Assembly (NCBI GenBank): GCA_030760725.1
Contig: JASWHV010000004.1
Coordinates: 56,511,136-56,575,135, forward strand
DNA length: 64,000 nucleotides
Direction: 5' to 3'
Origin: Neostapfia colusana
Taxonomy: Eukaryota > Streptophyta > Magnoliopsida > Poales > Poaceae
Part shown: piece by piece, positions 1-9,519 of the stretch
Layout of the letters: every line of letters starts with the position of its first letter
Numbering within the stretch: position 1 is the first letter of the stretch
Made by a program: the position numbers and the translations under genes
Notes under the pieces: generated by a model
What the model saw: the letters and a program-made list of their open reading frames with translations, nothing else
Database searches by the model: none
Told to the model about the DNA's origin: nothing

Positions 1-963
1 TGGGCGATTGTCGACGTGTTTGTCTGGCAACCGTCGGAAATGCCCGGGATCCCCAGAGAGGTGATTGAGCACTAACTAAAGATCCATCTCGACGCCCGGC
101 CGGTCTAACAGAAGTTTTGAAAGCAATCCATCGAGCGGTAGAACTTCATCCGTGAAGAAATCAAGAAGCTGCTTGATGCTGGCTTCATCCGAGAGGTCCA
201 CCATCCACGATGGTTGGCCAACTCTGTTGTCGTCCCCAAGGCTGGCGGGAAGCTACGCATGTGCATCGACTACACCACCCTAAATATGGCATGTCCGAAG
301 GATCCGTTCCCTCTCCCTCGTATAGACCAAATAGTCGATTCTACATCCGGCTGCGTTCTACTGTGTTTTCTAGACGCATATTCAGGTTTCCACCAGATAC
401 CTATGTCTAGAGAAGATGAAGAACATACCGCCTTCATCAAAGTAGATGGTCTATACTACTATGTGTCCATGCCTTATGATCTAAAGAATGTTCTTCCCAC
501 TTTTGCGCGTGCAATGCACAAGACATTTGGGAACCTCATTCAGGACCTGGTCAAGGTTTATGTCGATGACATCGTAGTGAAGGTTAAGTCGCTAGCATCT
601 CTGCTCGACAACCTAGCCCTAGTCTTCGATAGATTGCGTTCCACATGCACGAAGTTGAACCCAGACAAATGTGTCTTCGGGGTCTCTGTCGGGAAGCTGC
701 TCGGTTTCTTGGTCTCATACCGAGGAATCGAAGCTAACCCAGAGAAGATTAAGGCGATAGAACTGATGCGGCCCCCTGCCCGCATCAAGGATGTGCAGAA
801 GCTTACCGGATGCTTGGCTGCGCTCAGTCGGTTTATCTCTAGACTGGCCGAGCGGACTCTTCCGTTCTTCAAGCTTCTACGCAAGTCTTGTCCATTCATA
901 TGGACTTAGGAGGCAGATGAGGCGTTACAGGAGCTGAAAAAGTTCCTCACAACGCTACCAGTC
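1..963 (+). pseudogene. Tat-type reverse transcriptase, broken
   Basis: RT copies element RNA into DNA. From about 180 the frame gives the fingers/palm motifs (GGKLRMCIDYTTLN, LPRIDQIVDST, FLDAYSGFHQIPMS) and the catalytic YVDDIVVKV at about 556-582. The longest open part is 214-909. Several stops interrupt 60-140, and a TAG closes the frame at 907-909, beyond the catalytic core; the same frame then continues as EADEALQELKKFL. Compared with the reverse-strand relative at 18494-19858, the domain is complete but for these stops. A start codon cannot be placed, because pol is normally cut from a polyprotein that begins left of the window. Confidence 0.85.
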
Positions 964-2085
964 ATGGTGGCCCCTGAACAAGGCAAGCCACAGCTCTTCT
1001 ACATCGCTGCCACAACAGAGGTCGTAAGCATGGTTCTGGTCACGGAGCGACCAGAACTCTGTCTCCCTCAAGTTCCAAAAGAAGCCCTTATTGCTGTTGG
1101 TCTAAAGCCCCAAGGCTTAGACTCTGTAGTAAATCCTTGGGATGGGGAAGTAATCAGGTCCCAAGTGGGCGGACCTGATGATCGATGCATATCTGGGTCC
1201 AAGCTCCCAGAATGCAGTTCCGGGCCTGGGGCCCAGAGTCTCGGACCTCCCCAAGAAGAACTAGACGGGTCCCAACCATCTGGACCCAGCAACAAGCGTG
1301 CATCTGGGTCCGAGCTCCCAGATTGCAGTCCCGGACCAGGGGGCCAGGGGTCCCCGGATCCTGGACCTCACCAAGAAGAACTGGATGGGTCACAGACGCC
1401 TAGACTTGGCAACTGGTATGCACCGATGTCCGAGCTCCCAGAGTGTAGTCCCGGGCCCGGGGGCCTGGGGCCCCCGAGTCTCGGACCTCTACAAGAAGAC
1501 GCTTTGGACCCTTCCAGGAGGGTCCGAACCATCCAACGTCCAGTCTACTTTACCAGCGAGGTCCTCCATGATGCCAAGACAAGATACCTGAAGGTGTACA
1601 CACTGCTCTATGCAGTCCTCGTTGCATCAAGGAAGTTGCGCCATTACTTCCAAGCTCACAAGATCTCGGTGGTTACCTCATACCCATTGAGAATCGTTCT
1701 CCACAGCCCCAACGCCGCTGGAAACATAGCTAAATGGGTTGCGGAGTTGGCGGAATTCAAGCTGGACTTCTTACCGCTCCACGCGGTGAAGAGCCAGGCG
1801 TTAGCTGACATCGTGGCAGAGTGGACTCCACCACCATGCCAGCCAGGGGGCCAGGGCATCGATGAACTAGAGCCTAGAGCTCTGGTCTTCACTGGCCCAT
1901 ACTGGACTCTCTACTTCGGCGGCTCCTCGCGGAAGCAGGGAGCCGGAGCGGGGGTTCTGCTCATTACACCAACCGGAGAGCAGTTCAAGTATGTGGTGCA
2001 ACTTGACTTCAAGGAGACCAACATGGCGGAGTATGAGGTTCTCATCTTCGGGTTGAAGACCATGCTATCCCTCGACGTCCAGTAG
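964..2085 (+). pseudogene. Tat-type RT connection, linker and tandem RNase H domains
   Basis: RNase H removes the RNA strand during reverse transcription. The 373-codon open frame holds the RT connection (PVMVAPEQGKPQLFYIAATT, 964-1080), the repeat linker, a Ty3-type RNase H (about 1521-1860, RPVYFTSEVLHDAKTRYLKV to ALADIVAEWTP) and the start of the archaeal-type RNase H (WTLYFGGSSRKQGAGAG, MAEYEVLIFGL). The acidic residue after YF is Gly here but Asp in most relatives, so the second domain may be catalytically dead. A TAG at 2083-2085 (TTG in the reverse-strand copy) ends the frame, and the domain continues past it to about 2280. Confidence 0.82.
1186..1500 (+). repeat. In-frame minisatellite in the RT-RNase H linker (3 units)
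   Basis: Three imperfect units, each with AGCTCCCAG, start near 1202, 1313 and 1433, giving periods of 111 and 120 bp (37 and 40 codons). Each encodes a Pro/Gly/Ser-rich block ending around PQEELDGSQ. Both periods are multiples of three, so the frame is kept. The block lies between the RT connection and RNase H. The relative at 18494-18800 has a different repetitive Pro/Gly-rich block at the same place. Confidence 0.8.
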
Positions 2086-3086
2086 TTGTTGGTCAAGGGT
2101 AATTCTCAATTGATCATCAAGCAAGTCAAGGGAGAGTGTTGCTGCAACGACTCACAGCTTGCAACATATCTTCTCCAAGTACAGAAGTTGGAGAAGGACT
2201 TCTTATCCTTGGACTTGTGCCATGTTTCCCGTGCCAATAATACAATAGCTGACGTCTTGTCAATGAAGGCTTCCATTTGGGCTCCATTACCTGAGAGGGT
2301 CTTTGAAAGGAAGTTGCTGCGACCTACCGCCTGGGCGGCCGAACCAGGCAAAGGGGGCGGGACCAGCATCTCAAAGCTGGCGGTCCCGGCGGCCCTGTTA
2401 CCATGGTGTCCGCCAAGGATCGTAAGCGTCATCGGGGACTCCGTGCAACCCGGCGCTCAAGATCCAAGTGCTCAAGTAGTCCTAATGCATGGATCACGGA
2501 TATCTGGGACTACTTCAAAGATAATTTTCTTCTCGATGAACGTGTATTCGCTGCATGGATCGCTCGGTTGGCTAAGAGATACATGCTGGTAGAAGGGGAT
2601 CTCTACTTGTGTGGTGCTAATGACGTCCTATTGCGGTGCATAACCCGGGAGGAGGGTTGCGATCTACTCGCAGAGATCCATGGAGGCGAGTGTGAGAACC
2701 ATGCATGTTCCCGCACGCTGGTCGGTAAAGCCTTTCGGCATGGCTTTTACTGGCCGACAACTCTCTAGGATGCCGTCGATCTGGTCAAGAGATGCAAGGC
2801 GTGTCAGTTCCACGCTAAGTAGATCCACACACCAGCTCAGACGCTGCAGATGATCCCACCCTCATGGCGCTTCGCTGTGTGGGGGCTGGACATCCTGGGA
2901 CCATTCCCTAGATCCGTTGGAGGGTACCGGTATGTCTACGTCGCCGTAGACAAGTTCACCAAGTGGCCGGAAGCTACCCCTATAGTAACTATCAACAAGC
3001 AGTCAACAGTCAAGTTCATCAAGTCAATCGTTTGCCGGTTCGGGATCCCGAACAGAATCATCACCGACAACGGGGTCTAGTTCATC
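2086..3086 (+). pseudogene. Tat-type archaeal RNase H end and integrase, truncated
   Basis: The first part completes the second RNase H (QLIIKQVKGECCCNDSQLATYL). After a frameshifted linker, integrase begins near 2570: a zinc-binding region with HGFYWP and CKACQFHAK, then the catalytic core with WGLDILGPFP, YVAVDKFTKWPEA and IITDNGV. Integrase inserts the DNA copy into the genome. Stops at 2767, 2819 and 3078 are TAG where the reverse-strand copy or the conserved family motif has CAG. The third catalytic residue (Glu) and the C-terminal domain are missing because the copia junction at about 3087 cuts the core. Confidence 0.82.
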
Positions 3087-3884
3087 GTGGTGCTCCCGTC
3101 GATGTCGAGGCCGGTGGTGGTAGAATCCTGTGGACCAGAGGTACCTGCCATGAAAACGACAGCGGTGGCGGGTTTGCCGGTGGTACCTACAAGAGGTACG
3201 CCGGTGGTCGGACCGGTCTTCGGAGTCATAGGAGGGGCGGCAGCACCTCTCGGGACCGAAACGATGGATGGGCGAGCGGACCAGGGGCGGCGGCGGCAGT
3301 GGCGGCGCCTCCAGCAGCGGCCCAGGAGGCGGCAGAATCTGGGCTGGCGGCGACCAGAAGGTGGGCGGCGTCGGCCGTGCCAGCCCCTCCAGAGGCGGCG
3401 GCTGCAGGCCAAGGAGTGGCGAATCCGGGGGCAGCGGCGGCCGCGCCAGCCCCTCCAGAGGCGGCTGCGAGCCAAGGGGCGGCGGACCAGGGGGCAGCGG
3501 CGGCAGCGCCAGCCCCTCTAGAGGCGGCGGCTGCGGGCCAAGGGGCAATGGCGGCGGATCCCCCGTGCGCGCGCCGATTTGGCCCGAATCCAGGCAGCGG
3601 CGGCGCAGGGGCGCCGACGGCATCCCTAGGTGGCGGCTTGCCGATGGGTGAGGGCAGGGTCATTAGGGTTAGGGTTAAGCCCTAATCCTAATTAGTCCTA
3701 GCTAATCTGATACCGTGAAAGAGGGTTAATTGTGGCTGTAGTAAGATGATTAAGATCATGATGGTACAGGGATGATTATATAGAGGGATTAGGTGAGGGG
3801 AAAAGACTAAACTACCCCTAACCCTAATCCCTCACTAATGACTAAACCACCCCTGTGCCACCCACACAATTACAGAGTCTAACA
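3087..3884 (-). mobile_element. Copia-A family 5' end fragment (LTR, leader, gag start)
   Basis: Read on the minus strand this is an LTR (3884 to 3716), a primer-binding site, a very GC-rich leader and the first residues of gag (MAGTSGPQDSTTTGLDID), matching the start of the nearly complete copia-A copy at 29829. Only about 0.8 kb survives. The gag end abuts forward-strand gypsy at about 3087, and the LTR end abuts copia RNase H at 3885. The many overlapping open frames in 3080-3660 are a by-product of GC-rich repetitive DNA. Confidence 0.85.
3716..3884 (-). repeat. Copia-A 5' LTR (169 bp)
   Basis: On the minus strand it begins TGTTAGACTCTGTAATTG and ends CCTCTTTCA-type, with the same order of blocks as the 168-bp LTRs at 29829 and 35729. 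A TATATAA box lies near 3776-3782 (reverse strand). The adjoining primer-binding site, reverse complement of TCTGATACC at 3707-3715, reads GGTATCAGA, consistent with initiator Met-tRNA priming. Confidence 0.87.
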
Positions 3885-4958
3885 GTTACTATCCGAGTAC
3901 CCAGTCAACTCCATGTTTCCTCTTGCATAGAAGACTCCATAGTTGATTGTACCCGCTAGATAGTGTACAATGCGCTTGACTGCAGGAAAGTGATCCTCCT
4001 TGAGCTGCTCCAAAAACCGACTCACATACCTGACCGAGTAGGCGAGATCAAGACGTGTGTTTACCAAATATCGCATCCCTCCCACAAAGCTTTTGTAGTC
4101 ACGTGCACCAACGGACTGTCACTTGTCTTGTAAAGCTTCAGGCCTTGCCCCATGGGGAATGCATAGCGGTTGCACTCCTCCAGGCCAACTTTAGAGACAA
4201 GTTTGGAAGCGTAGGCCGCCTGCCCAACGCTTATCCCAGCTTCAAATTGCCGCACCTCCAGGCCAAGATAATGCGACAAGAGACCCAAGTCAATCATCTT
4301 GAACCGCTTCATCATCTCCTCCTTGAACTTGTTGAGGCCGCCCGCTCCTGTGATCATGAGATCGTCGACAAACACGCCGACGATGAGCTTCTCCTCTCCA
4401 GTTCCACGGAAATAAATCCCATGCTTGCTCGTAATCTTCTGAAAACTAAGCGATAGCAAGCTTTTGTAGAGCTTGGCATTCCAGGCCCTGGGCGCTTGAC
4501 GAAATCCATACAATGTCTTCTTGAGCCAATACACCTTGTGTTCGGCTCTGTTGACGATGAAGCCAGCGGGCTGAGACGTACACCTCCATCAACTTGCCGT
4601 TTAGGAAGGCGCTCTTCACGTCCATGTGGTGTACCTCCCACTCCTTGTGTGCAACAACTGCAAGGAGCAAGCAATCTGACTCGAGATGAGCTACAGGAGC
4701 AAATACCTCGTTAAAGTCTATTCCTTGCCACTGGACATAGCCTTTAGCCACCAGGCGAGCTTTGTGTTTCACCATCTCCCCGTGCTTGTCCCTCTTCACC
4801 TTAAACACCCATTTGAGGCTAATGGGCTTGTGTCCTGCAGGATGATCAACAAGCTGTCAGGTCTTGTTTTCTTCTATGGACTCCATCTTCTCGAGCATGG
4901 CCCGTCTCCACCACGGGTGTTTCTCAGCATCGGCGAAGGACGTGGGCTCCTTCGAGGT
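3885..4958 (-). pseudogene. Ty1/copia RT and partial RNase H (copia-D), broken
   Basis: A reverse-strand pol fragment of another copia family. In coding order: the segment before RT (WWRRAMLEKMES), RT motifs (LKWVFKVKRDKHGEMVKHKA, HHMDVKSAFLNGKLMEVYV, LYGFRQAPRAWN, catalytic FVDDLMITG near 4365) and the start of RNase H (MRYLVNTRLDLAYSVRYVSR, TGYSDSN). At least three frameshifts or stops separate the open parts (4446-4808, 4061-4534, 3879-4085). Sequence style resembles the copia at 13.5-17.0 kb more than copia-A. Both ends are cut: by the copia-A LTR at 3884/3885, and by copia-A RT somewhere in 4953-4963. Confidence 0.83.
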
Positions 4959-7640
4959 GGTGAACCGTGGAGGTAGGCATTCTTGACGTCAACTGGTGGA
5001 CAGGCCAAGAACGCGAGAGAGCCAGCGACAGAACGGTACGAGCTGTCACCGACTTCACCACTGGGCTGAAGGTCTCGTCGTAGTCGACTCCAGGGCACTG
5101 AATGAAACCCCGAAGTACCCATCGAGTCTTGTACCTCTCCATGGTACCGTCCGCCTTCTTATGTGTGAACACCCACTTGCCCGTGACAACATTGCCACGA
5201 CCGGGGCGGGGAACCAGGTCCCAGGTTCGGTTGGCAAGCAGGGTCGCATACTCTTCTTCCATAGCCCGACGCCAGTGAGGATCGGTGAGGGCGCTGCGGA
5301 CAGAAGAGGGAATAGGCGAGATGGGTGACGAGGCAGGCGGTGGGGAGGTCGACGACAAGAGGGCGACCCCGGAGAAACGCTCCACCGGCCGGAGAACCCC
5401 AGCGGCCCGTCGGATCACCATCGGGCAAACATGACGAGGGTCTCGGTGGAGCAGTGGAGGGTGGTACACCGGAGGCTCGGGGCGGGAAGTGGCTGGTGCA
5501 CCAACCCGCGCTCGTCGCTAATAGACAAGAGCGGGGTCGGCGTACCGCGGCATAGGAGCCGCGTGTGGTACAGTAGTTGACGTCGGGAATGCCGAGGCCG
5601 CGCGCGGCGCTATTGTTGGCGTCGGAGACGCCAAGGCCGCGCTCGGCGCAGCAGGCGTCGTCGGGGCAGCGCGTGGTGCAGCGGGCAATGTCGGGGGCGC
5701 CGAGGCCGCGCTTGACGCAGCTGGTGGCATCAGGGAGTCGGTGCCGCGCGTGGCGCAGCAAGTGGCGTCAGGGACGCCAGTGCCACGTAAGGCATAGCAG
5801 GTGGCGTCGAAGACGCCGAAGTCGTGCGTGGCGCAGCGGGTGGGTAACTTGCAAGAGGTAAAAGGCAATGTTGCTGTACAGGAGCGGCCTCGGGGTCAGT
5901 AGACAAGAGGGAATCCAACTCAGCGACGGTGTCAGAGGACGGGGTGGAAAAGGGAACGGAAGACTCGTAGAAGATGACGTGTCGGGATATCAAGATACGA
6001 CGGGTGGTAGAGTCAAGGCACCTGTACCCCTTATGATCAGGGGAGTACCCAAGGAAAGCGAAGTGAGGGGTGGGAGCACTAATCGCCTTAGTAGGAAGGC
6101 GATTAATGAGGTAGGTGGCGGTGTGAAGCGCCTCCGCCCAGTAGCGAGCAGGGGTAGAAGCCTGAAATATCAGGGAGCGCATGACATCGTTGGTGGTCCT
6201 AATCATGCGCTCAGCCTTGCTGTTCTGGGGGAAGTGTACGGGCAAGACATGCGCAACTGAACACCGTGAGAAAGTAGAAAGTCACGGAACACAGAGTTAT
6301 CAAACTCGCGCCCGTTGTCGCACTGGACCGCACGGATCGTGCGCCCAAACTGGGTGGACACCCAAGCGAAGAAGTGAGAAAGAGTGCCGAACGTATGACT
6401 TCTATCGCAAGGGAAAAGTCTACGAATAGTGCGAAAAATCATCAACAACCACCAAGTAATACTTATATCCAGAAACACTAAGAACAGCTAAAGTCCAAAG
6501 ATCACAATGAATCAAATCAAAGATGTGCTCGACACGAGTGACAGAACGTGGAAAAGGAAGTCGAACGTGGCGGCCCAACTGACAAGCATGGCAAAGAGAT
6601 TCATGAGTGCCCCGAGTACACGAAATCATTGAACTACCAGACAACTTCGACATAGCATCAATCTCGGGGTGGCCAAGCCGACGATGCCAAATGGTCAAAG
6701 AGGCTGTCATAGTCAGGGCAAGAGGCGGAGCGGAAGCAGGAAGACGCATCGTGTATAGGGGACCCGTACTCTCATAGCGAAAGAGAATGCGTCGAGTAGT
6801 AAGATCCTTCACAGTTACACTATAAGGATCGAACTCAAGGGAAACATGGTTGTCAGTAGTAAAACGATGAACAGAAAGATGCCGAATGATGTCAGGAGCA
6901 ACAAGAACATCACGTAGCTGAAACAAATCCGGCGAACCCGAGTCACCTACTGAGGTGACTGGAAGAACCGACCCATTCCCAACAACGATAGATGAAGGAT
7001 CAGAGGGACTGGAAGGGCGGGTAGAAGAGATGATACCGACGTCATGGGTGGTCTGGTACAAGGCACCGGAGTCCACCACCCAGTTAGGGCCAGACGGCGT
7101 GAGACCCCGCAGGTAGACTGACAGTGTAGAACGGGTCGTGACATGCCCCGGCAGTGGCGGCGCTCGGACCCTCGACGGTCGTACCAACAGATTAGGGAAC
7201 AGCCGTTTCAGGTACACCAGCCGATGGTGGCTGAGTACCTTGCGGCGATGACCGGATCTGAACAGGAAACGACAGCTACACGTCAGGAGGCGAGGCCGCG
7301 GCGGCTCACAGGGACGCCACCGAGCCAGCGGCGACCGACGGTGGTACGACAGCGGCAGCGACCACAAGGGCGAGGCGGCGGCTGTGGCCGAGGGTGGCAC
7401 AGCGGCGGCAGCCGAGGGCGGCGGCCTGGCCCACGCGTCCGGCAGCGGCGCGGCCCTGACGGACGGCGGCGGGGCGTACCAGGTGGCGGGCAGCTGCGCG
7501 ATAGAGGCGGCGCCCTGCGGCGCCCTGATCTGGGCCCCATGCGGCGGTGGCGGCGTAGCCCACGCGGCCCAGGCGGATGGTGGCGGCGCGCATCCTGGCG
7601 GCGGTAGCAGGGGCGCCGCTGCAGCGGCAGCGGAGCGCAA
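4959..7640 (-). pseudogene. Copia-A pol: leader-fused protease, integrase, partial RT
   Basis: In coding order: an open 406-codon stretch (7640-6420) begins in the Pro/Ala-rich leader and enters protease (NWVVDSGALYQTT, near 7080) and GAG-pre-integrase (TIWHRRLGHPEIDAMSKL, CHACQLGRH). A frameshift and TAG near 6400-6425 break the integrase, whose core continues with AVQCDNGREFDNS (near 6310) and NSKAERMIRTTNDVMRSL (near 6215). A Ser/Pro/Ala-rich spacer follows (5850-5450), then RT N-terminus (WRRAMEEEYATLLANRTWDL, DYDETFSPVVKS, near 5080) until the copia-D junction. DSG in protease is the expected active site. Gag is missing, so the fused start is an artefact of deletion. Confidence 0.82.
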
Positions 7641-7813
7641 AGGCCTGACGGCGGCGGCTCAATGAGAGAGGAGATGGCACGATGGTAAGGAGGCGTGTGG
7701 CGCGGCTGCGGCGCGCGGCACGGCGGTGGCCGGCGTCCGGAGCGTGGCAGCGGTGGCTGGGCACAACCAGAGAGAAGAGAGAGAAACCCAGGAATAAAAG
7801 CAATCTGGTACCA

Positions 7814-7981
7814 AATTAGAGGGGTAATAGTGGCTATATTAGATGATGAAAATAATATGGGCACAAGGATGATTATATAGAGGGATTAGGTTAGGGGAAA
7901 AGACTAAACTACCCCTAACCCTAATCCCTCACTAATGACTAATATACCCCTATGCCTCACACACAATTACAGAGTCTAACA
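7814..7981 (-). repeat. Copia-A 5' LTR (168 bp)
   Basis: Same length as the LTRs of the copia-A copy at 29829. The minus strand begins TGTTAGACTCTGTAATTG at 7981 and carries TATATAA near 7872-7878. The primer-binding site follows at 7801-7813 (minus-strand TGGTACCAGATTG; a T-to-C change from TGGTATCAGA). The LTR end reads CTCTAATT rather than CTCTTTCA, so the CA terminus is mutated. Confidence 0.82.
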
Positions 7982-8111
7982 ATAATGAGGGTACAAGGAT
8001 GATTATATAAAGGGATTAGATGAGGGGAAAAGACTAAACTACCCCTAACCCTAATCCCTCACTAATGACTAATATACCCCTGTGCGTCACACACAATTAC
8101 AGAGTCTAACA
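7982..8111 (-). repeat. Partial second copia-A LTR copy, head-to-tail
   Basis: A second LTR start (minus-strand TGTTAGACTCTG at 8111) runs about 130 bp to GTACCCTCATTAT and then meets the start of the full LTR at 7981. The two copies share the same blocks with scattered differences, so the LTR is partly duplicated rather than followed by an internal region. Confidence 0.78.
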
Positions 8112-8341
8112 CTTATAATAGAGTTATATCTAGTTTTATTCGAGAAAACCACTGGATGAAGCTATTAAATAGTCGATAGCTTAAAGCTTCATTGAAACAA
8201 GGGAAACGATAGGAATACAAGGAAAGCAAATGATTGAATCATTGCCCATTATTCTTTTATCTCGGGTTTCATTTCTAAATGTTCAATGACATAGCATGAA
8301 TAATCTTCAGCTTCTCAGCTGGGTTACATTTTTCTTTTCAG
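8112..8341 (+). other. Probable intron end of the WD40-like gene
   Basis: AT-rich, no open frame. It ends with a strong 3' splice site: a T-rich tract followed by TTTTCTTTTCAG, with AG at 8340-8341. The copia-A LTR lies directly upstream, so the element sits in this intron or the gene is cut here. The upstream exons are not visible. Confidence 0.5.
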
Positions 8342-8964
8342 AGCTACTGCTGTAGATACCTCTGGGAACTATGGTTTTGCTGGAACATATGGAGGCCTGC
8401 TGTATATGTGGGAATTGTCTTCTGGGAGAAAACTTGCTGGTAGACAGTGCATCAACGGTAGGTGACAGTGACAGGACCATGTCTTCGTTTACCATATAGC
8501 ATGTTGAAATGTTACAATATGCTCTATTCTTAGGTTAAAGTAGTGAGACTGGGTTTTTTAATGTTTAATTTTGACTCTCGAGTGAACAATTCCTCAATGC
8601 GGACTGTTCATATATTTATTTTAGTGTCAATCTTTTCTGGTTCCACATACGTAAGGAAACAACTAATGGTGTTAACTTTAATGTGAAGCCTTTCCCCTCA
8701 ATAAAAAAAGCTTCGATGTGAGACCACGATACTAATTTATTGTTTCATATCAAAAGTTTGTTCGGTAGATGAGGCCCTCAACGTTCTAATGAATTGTTAG
8801 AATGGTTCACTAACCTCTTGATTGTTCAATCAGGTGGACGAGTCTCCTGTATGGCCGTTGATGCCGTATCAGGTGCAGTGGCAGTGGCAGATGATGGGTG
8901 CCGGCTACTGCTTTACACTCAGAAGGTTTTGAGGGCAGATGAAGTAAATGTTGGAACAAATTAA
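8342..8964 (+). pseudogene. WD40-like (beta-propeller) protein, last two exons
   Basis: Seen: exon 8342-8457, intron 8458-8833 (GT at 8458, ending TTCAATCAG), terminal exon 8834-8964 with TAA at 8962-8964. The exon phases fit: one G is left at 8457 and joins GT at 8834 to make Gly. The product ends with GNYGFAGTYGGLLYMWELSS, then GGRVSCMAVD and CRLLLYTQK, about 82 residues. The GXXGXXXXWEL pattern and the hydrophobic-strand rhythm look like the closing blades of a WD40 propeller; I cannot name the gene. Whether the rest of the gene lies beyond the retroelements to the left is unknown, so this may be a 5'-truncated fragment or the tail of a gene with very large intron insertions. Codon content and splice sites look intact. 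Confidence 0.6.
8458..8833 (+). other. Intron of the WD40-like gene
   Basis: 376 bp, T-rich, donor GTAGGT at 8458-8463 (GGTAGGTGACAG context), acceptor TTGTTCAATCAG at 8822-8833. Phase 1 on both sides. Confidence 0.6.
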
Positions 8965-9176
8965 TAGGAAGAGCTTGCAGCTTATAAAAGATTTTTGACT
9001 TAATTATCCTTTTGTGTTTCCCACTTAGGTACCATAGGCATCTGATGTACATAGCTGATCATATCTTTAGTTTTTATATGCTGTGATATGTGTCTGAGAT
9101 AACAGGGATAGGCTTGGACTGAGTCAATCCATGATCAGTTTATTTTTAAGCTAAGAAGATTGTTCGAACATGAATA
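8965..9176 (+). other. 3' flank of the WD40-like gene
   Basis: AT-rich, no open frame. Probably holds the 3' untranslated region. I see no canonical AATAAA within it. Confidence 0.35.
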
Positions 9177-9298
9177 TTCCCTCTGTTTTGAAATATTTGA
9201 TGCTGGTTAGTTTAATTTCAAAATATTTAAACTAACTAGTATTAAATATTTTGAAATATTTGAACTAATTAGCGTCAAATATTTTAAAACAGAGCGAG
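9177..9298. mobile_element. Stowaway-like MITE (122 bp)
   Basis: The ends form an inverted repeat: the left end reads CCCTCTGTTTTGAAATATTT (9179 on), and the right end is its near complement, ending AAATATTTTAAAACAGAG. The interior is also largely self-complementary, so the whole unit can fold into a hairpin. TA dinucleotides flank both ends (9175-9176 and 9299-9300), the target preference of Stowaway/Tc1-mariner-type MITEs. No coding capacity. Confidence 0.8.
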
Positions 9299-9300
9299 TA

Positions 9301-9511
9301 GCTTAGAATGAGCTGTTAAAGGGTTAAATATTGGACCTCGCTTCCAGATGCTGGCCGTTGATCCGCACAGAAAAGCAGCATGGATCTACCTTATATATTA
9401 ATAATGCAATATCACAGATGACACCGAATATATAACTTTGTGCATAAGATTCAGCTGAAGTTGCGGGATTACATGCGCACCATCTCACAGTTGCGCAACA
9501 TTAGCTCATCA
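9301..9511. other. Intergenic, no feature seen
   Basis: Moderately AT-rich unique-looking DNA between the MITE and the hAT element. No open frame or splice-like structure that I trust. Confidence 0.4.
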
Positions 9512-9519
9512 GGCATTGG

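Larger units (their letters stand above)
1..3086 (+). mobile_element. Tat-type Ty3/gypsy retrotransposon, pol fragment
   Basis: Seen: a continuous but broken pol reads RT, a Pro/Gly-rich linker, RNase H, a second archaeal-type RNase H, then integrase. The double RNase H is the mark of the Tat lineage of Ty3/gypsy elements. The 5' side runs off the window, and the 3' side stops inside the integrase core, just after the second catalytic Asp region, where reverse-strand copia sequence begins near 3087. A better preserved relative lies on the opposite strand at 17009-23585 and served as the reference for each domain. No LTR of this copy is in the window. Confidence 0.88.
4959..8111 (-). mobile_element. 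Copia-A family copy lacking gag, 3' truncated
   Basis: Read on the minus strand: a partial LTR copy, a full 168-bp LTR, a primer-binding site, a GC-rich leader, protease, GAG-pre-integrase, integrase, and the N-terminal part of RT ending near 4959. Relative to the copia-A element at 29829-35896, about 1.2 kb coding for gag is absent, and the leader runs straight into the protease region. The 3' half of RT, RNase H and the 3' LTR are gone. Its right end (8111) lies in what looks like an intron of the WD40-like gene. Confidence 0.84.

Noticed and set aside
3080..3663. Several long overlapping ORFs on both strands
   Set aside because: GC-rich repetitive copia leader lacks stops in most frames. 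Only the minus-strand gag start is supported by the related copy.
7143..7864. Gly/Arg/Pro-rich ORFs on both strands
   Set aside because: Same reason: copia-A leader. Only the frame that runs into protease has support.
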